The translations under genes and the position numbers were made by a program. DNA of 64,000 nucleotides. Source: Loripinus fragilis (Eukaryota > Mollusca > Bivalvia > Lucinida > Lucinidae). This document shows, one piece after another, positions 43,418 to 55,019 of this stretch. Below the pieces are notes generated by a model, which worked only from the letters and a program-made list of their open reading frames with translations, did not search any database and was not told where the DNA came from. The stretch lies in NCBI GenBank assembly GCA_964019695.1, contig OZ026524.1, forward strand, positions 23,519,656 through 23,583,655, read 5' to 3'. The first letter of the stretch is position 1, and each line of letters opens with the position of its first letter.

Positions 43418-46250
43418 AGATTTGGCGATTGCCTTCTTGACCTATGTAAGTCCACAGAAATGCGGATTGTTAATGGTCGTGTTTTCCCTAATACTGACAA
43501 AATGACCTGCTTTACGCCTAACGGCGAAAGTGTGGTGGATTACTTGATAACGTCCGAAACTAGCTTCTCATCCCTTTCAAGTATGGCCATTCACGAATAT
43601 AATGCTTTTTCAAATCACGCACCGATCTCGTTCAGTCTGATAATAGGTACAGATAGGTCAAGGGAGGCAACCATCAAATATAATTGCACACTAAAATGGA
43701 ACGAGCTATATAAAACTGCATTTATAAACGATTTGACAAAGGATGCACATTTATTACAGGATATTGTACATGAGGATGTATCTATTGATTTAATGGTTGA
43801 TAAATTTTCAACTTTTATAACTGATCGTTCAAATGTTTATTTTAAAAAAATATCACAGATAAGATCTGAGACCGTTTTCACCTGTGCTGACAAAAAAGAA
43901 AAGAAATTGTGGTATAACAAGCATTGTCTTTCGAAAAAACAAAAAGTTCAGGAATCGATCAGAGATTACAACTTAAATAAAACTGCTGAAAATCAGAGGA
44001 AAGTATTTGAAGCACGAAAGGACTACAAATACTTTTGTCGGAAAAGCAAACAAAATTTCAATCGAGACAGATGCAATCAGATGAATAATATGAGAAAGAA
44101 AAAGCCTAAAGATTTTTGGAAATTATTTAAACGGAATAAAAAAAGTAACCAAACCAATTTATCTGAAAATGACTTTTATGAATATTTTAAGCATCTGTCA
44201 TCAGAAATAGGTGAAAATGTCCCAGAAGAGGTAAATGAGCACATGCAAAATTTTGATAATACGGAAACAGAGCCAACCTTTTCAGAATTAGATGAGCCAA
44301 TCTCACAGGCTGAAATTCTAAATGCCATAAAAACTCTGAAAAATAATAAGTCTTGTGGTATAGATGAAATCATAAATGAGTATTTTTGTCATGCATCTGA
44401 AATACTGATTGGGCCACTTCATATACTGTTCAACAAAATTTTGGATACTAGATCTTTCCCAAATCAGTGGGCCACAGGACTGATTGTCCCAATACATAAA
44501 AAGGGAGATGTTGATGATACAAATAATTATCGAGGGATAACCCTAGTTAGTTGTTTTGCTAAGTTATTTTCATCTGTTTTAAATAATCGTTTAAAATCTT
44601 GGTCAAAAGCAACAGATTCCAGTACGGATGCACAGTTTGGCTTCAAAGCAATTCACTGTACCTTAGATGCTGTTTTTATCCTGAAATATATTATCGACAG
44701 ACAGCTCAAAGACAAAAAGAAGTTATACTGTGCATTCATAGATCTAAGAAAAGCATTCGACTCTGTGTCGCGTGCAAGCCTGTGGTACAAAATGATTAAA
44801 GCTGGTATTGATGGGAAAATATTTGATGTTATCAGATCAATGTATAATAGCATTAAGCTAAGGGTTAAATGCTTCAATTCATTATCTGACCTTTTCTCGT
44901 GTGATGTTGGCTTATTACAGGGGGGAGATAATATCTCCATTCCTTTTTGCATTGTTTTTAAATGACATAGAAATGTATTTACAAGAAAATGCACATGATG
45001 GTATTAACATAGAACAGCTACAGCTGTATCTAATGCTTTTTGCTGATGATGCTGTACTTTTCTCTGAAACTCGTGAAGGATTGCAAAATCATCTCAACCT
45101 CCTCGAAAATTATTGTCATAAATGGAATCTCACCGTAAATATACCAAAAACTAAAATTGTTGTCTTTCGCAAAGGCGGAATTTTGAGCCACCACGATCAT
45201 TGGTTTTACTCTGGTCAAGAAATAGAAATTGTTAATAGTTTCACATATTTGGGTGTTGTTTTTTCAAGTGGAGGCTCCTTTATGTTAAACACTAAAACTC
45301 TGTCCGGAAAAGCATTAAAAGCCATGCATCAGCTTCTCCAGTTATTAAATGAAGTGCAAACGCCTGTGAATAATGCATTAAATTTATTTGACTCTTTAGT
45401 TGCATCTGTGCTTAACTATGCTTGCGAAATCTGGGTTTTTTTAAATGCCGAATGTGTTGAAAGAATACACAAGAAATTTTGCAAATATATCCTGAACGTT
45501 AAACAAGCAACTAATAATTATGCACTTTACTTTGAACTAGGAAGGTACCCATTAAAAATACAAAGATGGCTTAGAATTGTAAAATACTGGTTTAAGCTGA
45601 TGCAAAAGTCAGAGTATAACTGTGTGATCAAAGCAGTGTATGCAGAAATGTCTGGAAAAGTTGAGAATGATTCAAACAATACCTTCTGGCTTACAAAGCT
45701 GAAACATATGCTTGAAGATAATGGATTTGCTGAAGTGTGGATATATCCAGGGTCAGTAAATGTGGATTTATTTATACCAGTTTTTAAAAGAAGATTACTG
45801 GATAACTTTCTTGTTGAAGTAAGAACTGGTTTAAATATATGTACCTCTATGGTGTTGTATAGAGAACTGTGCCAAGATTTTGAAATTTCACCATATCTCA
45901 TTATTTTAAACAATCGAAAACATAGAAATTCAGTAACAAAGTTAAGACTTTCATCACATCAGCTGTTAATTGAAACTGGACGACACCGAGGTATAGAAAG
46001 ACAAAATAGAAAATGTTCATTATGTACAAAAAATGACATAGAGGACGAATTTCATTTTGTATTAATTTGCCCTTTTTACCAACAGTTACGCACACAGTAT
46101 ATTTCACGGTATTATTATAGTCATCCTAGTATGTTAAAATTTGTACAATTGCTTAATTCAAGTGGAAACACTCTTAAACGCTTGTCTATATATATAACGA
46201 AAACTTTTGCTGCCAGAAACGTGGCCTTTAATGATATTTTAGAGCAATAA
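43418..46250 (+). pseudogene. LINE B ORF2, part 2: endonuclease end, reverse transcriptase, zinc-finger region
   Basis: Resumes the endonuclease at RFGDCLLDLC and reaches VVDYLI and FSNHAPISF (usually SDH, so the catalytic Asp appears as Asn). A basic linker follows. The reverse transcriptase runs from about 44285 (AEILNAIKTLKNNKSCGIDE) through LIVPIHKKGD, NNYRGITLVS, AFIDLRKAFDSV (first catalytic Asp) and, after a frameshift, SPFLFALFLNDIE and LFADDAVLF (catalytic YADD-type box, here FADD). The frameshift is in a six-G run (44920-44925): one G fewer joins LLQG to EIISPF. The C-terminal region from about 45250 ends with a C-x2-C-x9-H-x4-C finger (CSLC...FHFVLIC). With that single base and the 9.4-kb insert set aside, the frame is almost intact. 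Confidence 0.9.
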
Positions 46251-46975
46251 AAATATGTAATTTCTTAACCTATTTTGTGCTGGCAAGCTCATCTCATTCA
46301 ACCTGGATGGGTTCATGTCTAGTTAACCCTAGCAGAGCACGTGAAAATGCATCTGAAATGTCGTCTTCTCAAGTCTGCTGCTGCATATATATGTTGATAT
46401 TAAAGTATATTGTAAAACTTGAGGCAAACATAGTGGATCTGGATCAGGCTGCCTCTGTACGAGCAACTAGGTCTGGGTCTCCAATGTTTGACCAAATGGT
46501 CCGGGTCTACACTATGTAACCATGAAGCCATTTCAGCGGGCTCCTAGGTCAGACAACTATAGTTCATGTCGATTGTCAAAAGGCAGGCAATGTGGACCCG
46601 GGTCGGGCGCAATGAGCGTCTGATCTGGGCCTGCACTGCATGTCAAGTACAAATAAATCTCAACCTTTCGCAAAAACATGCATATCTTGTACTGATTCTG
46701 ATTTGGGCAACTATAGCTTGCAACAAATATCGAGACATTTTATTGTGTATACATGTTTATATATAATTATCAGCATTTGTTTATTGAATGTTGTTAATGT
46801 GTTAAAGGCATGTTTAAAAATCCCGGTATTCCCCAAGTCGGGCAACATTGTATAGTGCATGAGGGAGCTCAAGTAAAAAGGGTCATGACTATTTTGGCCT
46901 GCAGATTAGAGAGCGTGATTTAAATTATATCGCTAATCTCCCAATCAAAACATATTTTAAGGATGATCAAAGGAG

Positions 46976-47022
46976 GAGTCTCAATGAGACGGTTCTTTTG
47001 AGTACCCTAAACATATGTTTTA
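46976..47022. repeat. Short dispersed repeat R3, copy 2
   Basis: GAGTCTCAATGAGACGGTTC then TTTTGAGTACCC and AACATATGTTTT; GTCTCAATGAGAC is a perfect palindrome. Confidence 0.65.
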
Positions 47023-47733
47023 AATTTAGTTGAATTTCACAGGAAAAAGTTGGTTTATCTATTTATGTACCCTTTTGTGCTATTGTACCGTTCTAAAAAT
47101 AGCCTACTATCCTACAAATATTTTGGCGCCACAATGTATATCCCAAATAACTATAGGACCAAATGGTGAGTTATATTTAGCAACGCGACACGTTTGACGT
47201 CACAGGCGGAATCTCCTCGGTGTACATGTGTTGATGTAAATACCTGTTATGTAATCCTAAGTATATTATATTTCGGACTACTCTACTCGGGCACCTACGG
47301 GTATACATATCATAAACAAAACTCACCAAATTTTGAATGGTAAACGCAATATAAAGCTGTTCCTGCCTTTCCACATTCCGACTGAGAACACATGTGTCCG
47401 TCTCTTCTGGTTTTGGTCAGTATAGAAGCACGTGCACGGTATTGACTCAGTGACAGCAGGGTCATTGAGTTCATTATCGTAAAATGACAACATTACGACA
47501 GGTGAATTACCTGAGTTTTGCACTACATTCAAAAACAATATGATATCTGAAACACGATTCACTATGATTTATGCTGGTGGGGACTTGACACAAACGGTTT
47601 GGACCCAGGTCACACCCGAGAGACATCGGGCTGATCTGGATCCAAAACGTTTGGCATCGGTTTAAACTTGGACGACCCGGCGTGGGACCATTCTTTTGTC
47701 GTAATACGAGATTTGAAGTTTGCCTGGTGATCA

Positions 47734-47789
47734 GTGTAGACCCGGACCAGGTGTTGCTTCATGCAGCGTCTGGTCGGAGTCTACACTTA
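47734..47789. repeat. Hairpin repeat, best-paired copy
   Basis: AGTGTAGACCCGGACCAG and CTGGTCGGAGTCTACACT form an 18-bp stem with two mismatches around GTGTTGCTTCATGCAG. Confidence 0.75.
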
Positions 47790-48036
47790 TACTGCTCACA
47801 GATGCACCTAATTTTTGGGTAGTGTTTTGTAGACAGTCTCACCTAGGATGTACTGACATGAGTTTGCAGCAAAATAGGGACAAAATGCCTAAATTTGCTT
47901 CACTCTCAAACTACACTTATCAAATTAGTTACACTTTAAATGCATGCGTAAAATATATGTTTTGTATATTATGTATTGTTGTGACGATGAGCTTGTAATG
48001 CTTAAGTCCAAATAAAATTTCTGTTCTGTTCTGTTC

Positions 48037-48992
48037 TGTATTTCTCACAATCTCGTATTTTCTTGAACGCTAGGAAACATACGGTCGAGCAGGCCAAAAA
48101 GGCCATGTATCTTCTTTTTTGCCGAACTAATAATTTAAACTTGCCAGTAGACCTTCAACTGAAATTGTTTGACCACACTGTGTTGCCCATCCTGACATAT
48201 TCTTGTGAAATTTGGGGTTTCGAAAATATCGACATGCTGGAAAAAGTGCATACCGACTTTTTAAGAAAAATAACCAAAAGCAGGAAGAGCACTCCCCTTT
48301 ATATGCTATATGCTGAATTAGGACGCCACCCAATAGAAATAACAATAAAGACACGTATGATTGGCTTTTGGAATAGACTGCTTACTGGGAAAATTACAAA
48401 ATTGTCATATTTACTGTACCGTGTATTAGCGGCCAATGATTGTCCCTCAGTAAAATGGACCTGCTACATTAAAAATATTTTATTCGGAATAGGACGGGCA
48501 GAGATATGGTACCACCAAAATACGTTAAACACTAACTCACTTAGATATTTGGTAAAACAAACACTGATAGATCAATTCTTCCAGAAATGGCGCTCTGACC
48601 TGAATAACTCATCTAAAGGTGTACAGTTCAACTCTTTCAAAGACACTATTGAATTGGAAACTTATTTTAAAATATTACCCCAAAATTTGTATATTAATAT
48701 GGTACGCTTTCGGACCGGAAATCATAAAATGCCCATAGAAACTGGTAGATGGCTGAATATTGAACTAAGCAAAAGAAAATGCGAATTGTGTGACAAAGAT
48801 ACGATAGGCGATGAATTTCATTATCTTTTAGAATGTACTTTTTTCCAAAGAGATAGAGAACGGTTTGTTCCTTTGTATTATTTCAGGAGGCCAAATATGA
48901 TGAAATTTAGTAGTTTACTGAATAACCATAATGAAGTCTGCCTTTCCAACTTAGGAAAATTTATGGGAATAATAATTAAGCATTTTAGATAG
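48037..48992 (+). pseudogene. LINE A, part 2: post-reverse-transcriptase region
   Basis: After the TGTATT target copy the sequence continues TTC TCA CAA TCT CGT in the same phase as the LINE A fragment ending at 32828. It gives FSQSRIFLNARKHTVEQAKK. The C-terminal region of about 310 residues resembles that of LINE B: LPILTYSCEIWGFEN (LINE B: VLNYACEIWVFLN), LYAELGRHPIEI (LINE B: LYFELGRYPLKI), MPIETGRW, and a C-x2-C-x9-H-x4-C finger (CELC...FHYLLEC). The frame closes at TAG 48990-48992. The two LINEs are related but clearly different copies or families. No obvious 3' tail or target copy for LINE A was found downstream, so its 3' end is undefined. Confidence 0.88.
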
Positions 48993-49885
48993 CAACATAT
49001 GTAGTCTACCTGCAGTGTGACTAAGCTATAATCTGAGAAGCCTTTCGAAGTGTCAACTGCCACGATGCGTACACTGGAGATCGGGGGAGGCTGATCGCGG
49101 GAACAGCCTTCGTTCTATCTCCGATGTAGGCGTTCATGGCCTTCGTAATACAAAATGCAAAAGGCGGCGTCTACTGAATGACTGGCGACGCTAGAATCCG
49201 TGTTTAACCTAGAAATCGCATGTCCTTGTACATTTTGTCTTGTGTTTTCTAAGTGTATGTATTAGATAGGCAATCATCAATCGATCGCCACATTTCATTA
49301 GTAATTGTTTGAGAAAGTCTGGTTGCGATTGTCAACATAATTTACTCGATGATACCCGTGAGCTTTCTCCCCGGGATAATTGATATTATTCTATTCATTA
49401 GAATTTAAACGTGTGTGAGGTGCTCAAAAAAACCGTCTCATTGAGGTGGTTCTTTTGAGTACCCGCAACATACGTTTTGGAGGGTGCGGTGGGTTTGTTT
49501 AGTGACACGTGAATATTATTCTTCTGAGTAGACTGCTCTAGATCTACTCCGTTTCCTAAATTATTATTAAATGATGTATACCTTAATAGCCGACAACCAG
49601 TCTTTCTTATAGATAACACAGTTTTGATACTTACCATGTTCTGTGTAGTCATATCGAGCGAAACAAATCGAGGCTGCTGTCATGTTTCACACCACCAAGT
49701 GAATATGATGAAATATAAATCCAACAAAAATTCCCTCACAAGTTATCACAAAAATATGAATTACACTAGTATAAACTCTTGTCCGCTACGCAGGTTTTAC
49801 TATGCCAATATCGAGCCAATCAGCATGAAGCGCACGTGCCCGAAGTAAACTGTATTGTGTAGCTTGACAATTGTTGTACCCGTGG
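48993..49885. other. No gene seen; R3 repeat inside
   Basis: May include the LINE A 3' untranslated region at its start. A third R3 copy lies at 49419-49478: GGTGCTCAAAAAAACC and GGTTCTTTTGAGTACC are inverted arms (16 bp, two mismatches). The remaining frames are short. Confidence 0.5.
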
Positions 49886-49908
49886 NNNNNNNNNNNNNNN
49901 NNNNNNNN
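49886..49908. other. Assembly gap (23 N)
   Basis: Run of N. The true gap length is unknown, so joins across it should not be trusted. Confidence 0.99.
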
Positions 49909-50164
49909 TTTCACAACACAATTGAAAAACTACTCAAGCATTACATGGTAGTAAACAATGCTGTCTTTGTAAGGTTTTCCGTTCATGAAAAATGATCCAG
50001 AATAATGAGGAACAGTGCAGGCCTAGTTGGGGAGGTATTTAACAATCGTTAACCCCATCGGGGCCTGTACTGCTTCTCCTCTTTTTCTTTCCTTTATGCC
50101 CAACACACCCGTTTGATATTTGACTATTGTAGTTATGGTGATCCTTTCTATTTGATAACATACA

Positions 50165-50438
50165 GTGTAGACCCGTATCAGGCAGTTCTAGGGAAATGTC
50201 TTACTCGGACAGGCACTTTATGTTGCTGGGTTTGCTTTTTGGAGTCTCTCTCTTTGCAAACTTGGAAAGAAAGCTTACAGTCCAGCGCGAAAGGAAATAG
50301 CAAATCTTACACCAAGTGGAAAGGAAACCAATGTTTACCCCTAGAACCGGAGCAATTTATTTATTTATTATTATTTTTTTTAATTTTTTTTTTAAATTTT
50401 ATTTATTTATTTATTTATTTATTTATTCATTTATTCAT

Positions 50439-50473
<35 letters not shown>

Positions 50474-50798
50474 CTTATCTGTTTATTCATCCTTCTTCTT
50501 GACGTAACCCAAACAACCCGACATCTATGAGATTATAACCCGCAGTGTAGATCTGTATGAGACAGCTCTTAGAAACTGTCTCATCCGGACCGGCACCGAT
50601 TGTCACGTACCTTGTTAATAAACCTGAGTTATTTACCACATATTCGTAAAACAGAATACAGATTTATTTTCACCTATCTAGCTCTTGATACCCTTCGCAA
50701 AATATTTCACTATTTCTTTAACATTGCACCCACTAAATAAGTTATTGTGTAGACCCTGATGAGGCATCCCTTAGGATCTGTCTCATCAGTACCTGCAC
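50165..50798. repeat. Three copies of the GTGTAGACC hairpin repeat
   Basis: Copies at 50165-50216, 50544-50596 and 50746-50798 follow GTGTAGA-C--TAT/GATGAG/CAGRCA...TGTCTYA--C-GGACMGGCAC. The second has the perfect stem ATGAGACAG/CTGTCTCAT, the third GATGAGGCA/TGTCTCATC with one G-T pair. Confidence 0.65.
50359..50490. repeat. (ATTT)n microsatellite
   Basis: A T-rich run passes into about 20 units of ATTT with a few ATTC interruptions. The Leu/Phe/Ile/Tyr-rich frames over it are artefacts. Confidence 0.97.
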
Positions 50799-51112
50799 AG
50801 GGTGGCATTGGTCTTGCTCTCTAAGATTTATTATACACTAGACTTTAGAGATATACAAGAGCAAGGGAAACAACTGATCAAACACTCAAGTGGAAATTAA
50901 CCCGAGTTACTCATCTTTGAATGAAAATGACTCTAATTACCTCCATATTAGTGCTGCAGCAATGTGGCAAAAAGTAGCCTAATTTTAGAGGTACCCATAC
51001 CAGCAGGGTAACAAGTACTACTATATACCACATTAAAGCTTAGAGTCTGCTCATTTCAAAACTGCATGATGCCACTTCCAAAATTTTGTGCGAAATTTTT
51101 TACGGCCCTTCA

Positions 51113-53624
51113 AAAGTATACACCCTTAATTGTTAGTATCTGTTTCCTGTGTGCTTCCCAAGCAGGTATTATCCTCATATATGCACATAAAATCTATTTC
51201 TTGTAAATTGTGGAGTGGAACATGAATAAATATAATTTTAGATATTGGAATGACAATATCCAGTCTGGTTTTCAACATTTTATGAGGTCATTGAGTACAA
51301 AAGTCACGAAAACCTATGACATTGACATAACATTAATCTGGATGCAAATGCATGTAATCCTGTTCAATGTTGTAAGGATTTTTACTGTTAGAAATTGTTA
51401 ATATTTAATCTGTACTATTTTATTATTTTTGTCACACTTGCTTGTAGCAAGGGTGTGGCTTTTTTTAAACAGGGTGCTACATAGGAGTTCGAATTTGCGT
51501 CAGTCATCTGTCCGTCATCAATTTACATTTAAGTGAATTTCTCTGCAGCAATGATAACTGTTATTAAACATTGCATAGTAACTGTCCTCTGCATATTCTT
51601 TGAGTATACAGTGGGGCCTGCTGACTTTGACCTACTTTTTACGCTCCAGTGACTTTGATATAAATTGACGTCCGTCCGTGAAAAAATTACATTAAAGTGA
51701 GTTCTCTGCAGCAGTGATAGTTGAGAGTGTCAAACCTTGTATACAGTGATTCATTTACAATTTTTGGCTTATGGGTCCTAGGACTCGCTGTTCCCCATAT
51801 CAACGAGTCCAACTATAAACTTATGAGTCCAGAATACTTTTTTTAATGACAAGTCTGCAATACTATTGCATCCTCGGACTCGCCGAAATAAAAACTTTGT
51901 ATCCCAGAGACAAAATGATGCGCAAAAGATGCAGGGTGCGCAGATAACAAAATCACTGCTTTATAGTTATTGTCCTCGCATTCTCTTTAACCTTGCTTTG
52001 CGACATTGACTTACTTTTTACGTTCCAGTATTTTGACTGTGACAGACATATATATATATATGACTTTACTCGAGCAGGTGTGACACAGTGTTCCCTCAGA
52101 ACTAATGTCATGTTGGTTTAGTATAACGTTTTATCAATATCCAAACAGGATGAAGCTTTATTGCTCAGCTGTGTCTGCCATACTCCTAAATGACTAGCAT
52201 GCATGTGAGACACCATAACTGTTTTGAGACAAAGTGGAATTCCTAAAGGCCATGAAAATGAGTTCTTCACCAAAGACATTTTAAGTCAAAATGGTCTAAA
52301 ACGCTTTGCAATAAAGGTGTAGTGTATTTATCCTTCCATCTGTCAAAGAGTGATGTTAAAGCACATTACATTCTCTAATCCGAATCAAGTGTGTTGTATG
52401 GATAATGTACAAAAATGTGTTTTCATGGAGTTGCTATTTTGCGTTCATAGGTTAGGTTGTTAGGTTGGTGCACTTAGTTGTTCATTGTGAAAACATGTAT
52501 AATGTACAGTTATCGTCACAGATACTGTTCTCGCAGTTGTATGTAAGGTCATTTAAAAGCTTTGGGGCAGCTGTTGAATGGTTCATCATCGTAGGACCCA
52601 TACAGTAAGTGTGCCATTTGTGTATTCAACTATCTTTTATCCATATTCATTTTGTTGGGTTGGCGGATAGAATGTAGAATATGCAAATGGAAACTGTTAT
52701 TTGTCGATAGGACTTTTGTTGCTGCCTTTGCTAAGCTTACCTCGTTTAGGGATGTAGGGTCTAGTTTTTCATATATTGCTCCAACAGACTGAGTGCAAGT
52801 AAACTTTCGACAGTTTAATAAAGGCCCATGGCCAGGATATTTCAGTCCCTAAAATTTCAGTGCACCTTGAATCATGCGTTTGAAAACGGATTTCTTACCA
52901 ACCCCAAAGAAAGCACTGCATATATACCATCCAGCCAAAAGTATTTTATGATCAGTCTTGCGTGTTGTTCTTATGTAAGACTGGTAAATAAGATGTTAAC
53001 AGGGATATAACGTCTCATAGCAACATCATATGCCAATTAGACATGCAAGAAAGATCTCATTTGTAGCTTCTATTTTATCTAAGATGAGGAAGTTACAATA
53101 AGAAAAAGAAAATCGGTACTGGGACATTTTGCAGCAACTGAGGCATGTATACGGCCTTGTGTTCACTTTCTCTCGTAGCTCTTAGATGTCCATATGCTCA
53201 TCTTTGGTCGCTTTGATGGCTCTGTCCTTCAGTCCACCACTGATGAAGATTGTATGTTTCTGTTCAACTGGCTTTTATCAGTGTCGGTGTAATAAGCTCA
53301 AGGTTGTCCTTAGTTTTGCCTCCAGATAATAATTTCCTCTATTCTTTGAGTACTTTCATGTCTGCTTGTAGAAGCATTTTATGTCCCATTGTGGTGTTGC
53401 CTTTTTTTTTTGGCATACTAGCGTATTCACACTGTTCTCCCTATGCATGTCAAATACAAAGTGCATCTGTGAAACGGACTAATAGATGCAACTGGCCTAA
53501 AGTATGTAGACACAGAACTGTTCAACTATGGCTACATATGTTACTTTAGCCGTTTTATACAGTATTGTTAGCATCTGTATCAAAGCTGTAGCATAAAAGA
53601 TAATGCATTCTGTTTTCTCAATAA
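51113..53624. other. No gene recognised; small tandem repeat near 51500-51760
   Basis: TTAAGTGAATTTCTCTGCAG (about 51529) and TTAAAGTGAGTTCTCTGCAG (about 51693) mark a diverged duplication of about 165 bp, each preceded by a CTGTCCGTC/GTCCGTCCG motif. A (TA)n tract is at about 52048-52062. Frames such as 53250-53549 have no recognisable features. Confidence 0.5.
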
Positions 53625-53936
53625 TTCTACCACGGACACTCAGAGTTAATTGTTAAATACCACATTGGGTTAAAAACTCTTCTGCAACAAGGCATATCAG
53701 AACCTATATTTTATGGTGATTTAGTCTATAAATTCAAACGAATTGTTGGAAAACCTAATTTTAGTGATCAATTCAAAAAGATAGTTAAACGTTATATAAG
53801 GGTTGGATATAACTTGGATATCATGCGACAATCTGCATGCCTAGTTGTAAACCCAATCACGGTTTATAGCTATGGTTTCCTCTTTAATTGCACGACGGTG
53901 GGTCGGGCCTCAGACTCTATGACGGCTCTGACGTAA
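53625..53936 (+). pseudogene. Open frame of a repeat-associated protein family, 103 codons without ATG start
   Basis: Between an upstream TAA (53622-53624) and the TAA at 53934-53936 the frame reads GLKTLLQQGISEPIFYGDLV, then YKFKRIVGKPNFSDQFKKIV, RYIRVGYNLDIMRQSACLVV, NPITVYSYGFLFNCTTVGRA and SDSMTAL. I recall very similar translated stretches in repeats of cnidarians and molluscs; the function is unknown to me. The composition and long open stretch in one frame argue for real coding ancestry. It lacks a plausible start and both neighbours are non-coding, so it is probably a fragment. It sits centrally in the inverted-repeat-bounded segment 50945-56612 and might be its gene remnant. Confidence 0.55.
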
Positions 53937-54017
53937 AGCTTTAATCGGTGGGTTGGTGCCTGATGCTTATCTGTAGCTGGACCCACCGTGGCTCAACTTG
54001 AGGTTTTCTTTAGCTCT

Positions 54018-54496
54018 GACTATCTGTGAGTCATGAGCCCTTTTCTTTGTTTCATCATGGTGTAGTAATTTGATTAGAGTGTTTTTCCATGATGATACAT
54101 TGCATTAGTTAGATGGCCTCCATGCGAGCTGAACATTTTTTGTACTTCAACAACAGCAGAATCTAGGGCGAAGATTTGGTACCAGTAAAATGCATTTAAG
54201 CCCCCCAGTGGCTTAGGCTGCTGTCCGTTCTAAGGCGGTGGTTCTGTTGTTGTTGACTTTCTGTTTATTGTTACTCCCATTGTGGGAGTCTGTAATTGTT
54301 CTATGTTTTGTTGTACGTTACTTTATGTCCATTTTAGTATTGCAATCATCTTGATGGGGAAGAGATAGCTGATTGCTTTGCTTTATTTGTCTTCCTGGTG
54401 TCTCGTGTGGTTGAGCGACTCTTCCTCACGGTGCCATGGGGTTGTCTGCAGTTTGTGATTGTGGTATTTCCTGATCATACTCATTTACTATTTTTG
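54018..54496 (+). repeat. Dispersed repeat family R1, second long copy
   Basis: Inverse-orientation twin of 18139-18619, differing by scattered substitutions and a few single-base indels. The frame with VPWGCLQFVIVVFPDHTHLL is legible on the plus strand. Confidence 0.8.
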
Positions 54497-55019
54497 CCTT
54501 CAGATATGCTTTTGAGTTAATGGATGAAATCTGGCCATTGATTCTAGCCTTAGTTTTTGAAAATATTTAAAGACTCCTTGTGCATTCTCAAAAGACAAGA
54601 TACCTCCCTGAAAGAGCAAGCTGCTTGCAAACACAGACGCATCACCTAATCATTCATGACTACACTGCAGTATCTTTGGCATGTCTGCCAGTGTCTTATT
54701 GTTGGCCTTTTGCTTTGGTTCATAGAACATCTTCTGAGGTTTGTTTTGTCCATCAAGCTTTATAAATCCTTCCTTCATGAATTATTTCCTCACTTCCTGT
54801 GTCTAAGGCACCTAGCAAGCTTGGATGATATAACGCATGTTGCAAAATCCGTTAGAAGTGTGAGGCGTGGCCTCTGTGGGGTCAAATGGGGATCAATGAA
54901 TCTGACTGTCAAACATCTAAATTAGTTTTACAACAGAATCATATTAGTGCTTTTGTATCAGAATGATGTGAAGGTCAACTCTGGTGTGGTTTACCTGTAC
55001 ATGTACATGCACTCTGACA

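Larger units (their letters stand above)
32829..48036 (+). mobile_element. LINE B, 5'-truncated non-LTR retrotransposon interrupted by a 9.4-kb element
   Basis: LINE B begins inside its first reading frame (RDESDDEC), carries ORF1, endonuclease, reverse transcriptase and C-terminal zinc-finger region, and ends with AATAAAATTTCTGTTCTGTT plus TCTGT repeats. It lies between TGTATT copies in LINE A, on the same strand. Without the 9.4-kb insert and its duplicated AGATT it would be about 5.8 kb. Part of its 3' region (46251-48036) may contain later small insertions. Insertion into another LINE of the same broad type is seen directly from the interrupted frame. Confidence 0.9.
46251..48036 (+). other. 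LINE B 3' region and tail, with hairpin repeats
   Basis: Runs from the ORF2 stop to the tail AATAAAATTTCTGTTCTG with TCTGT repeats just before the TGTATT target copy. It contains several copies of the GTGTAGACCC hairpin family (about 46433-46517, 46592-46642, 47734-47789) and the R3 motif at 46976-47022. A 1.8-kb 3' region is long, so part of it may be later insertions. No frame is convincing. Confidence 0.6.

Noticed and set aside
50113..50507. Frames ending in YLFIYLFIYLF
   Set aside because: Translation of the (ATTT)n microsatellite.
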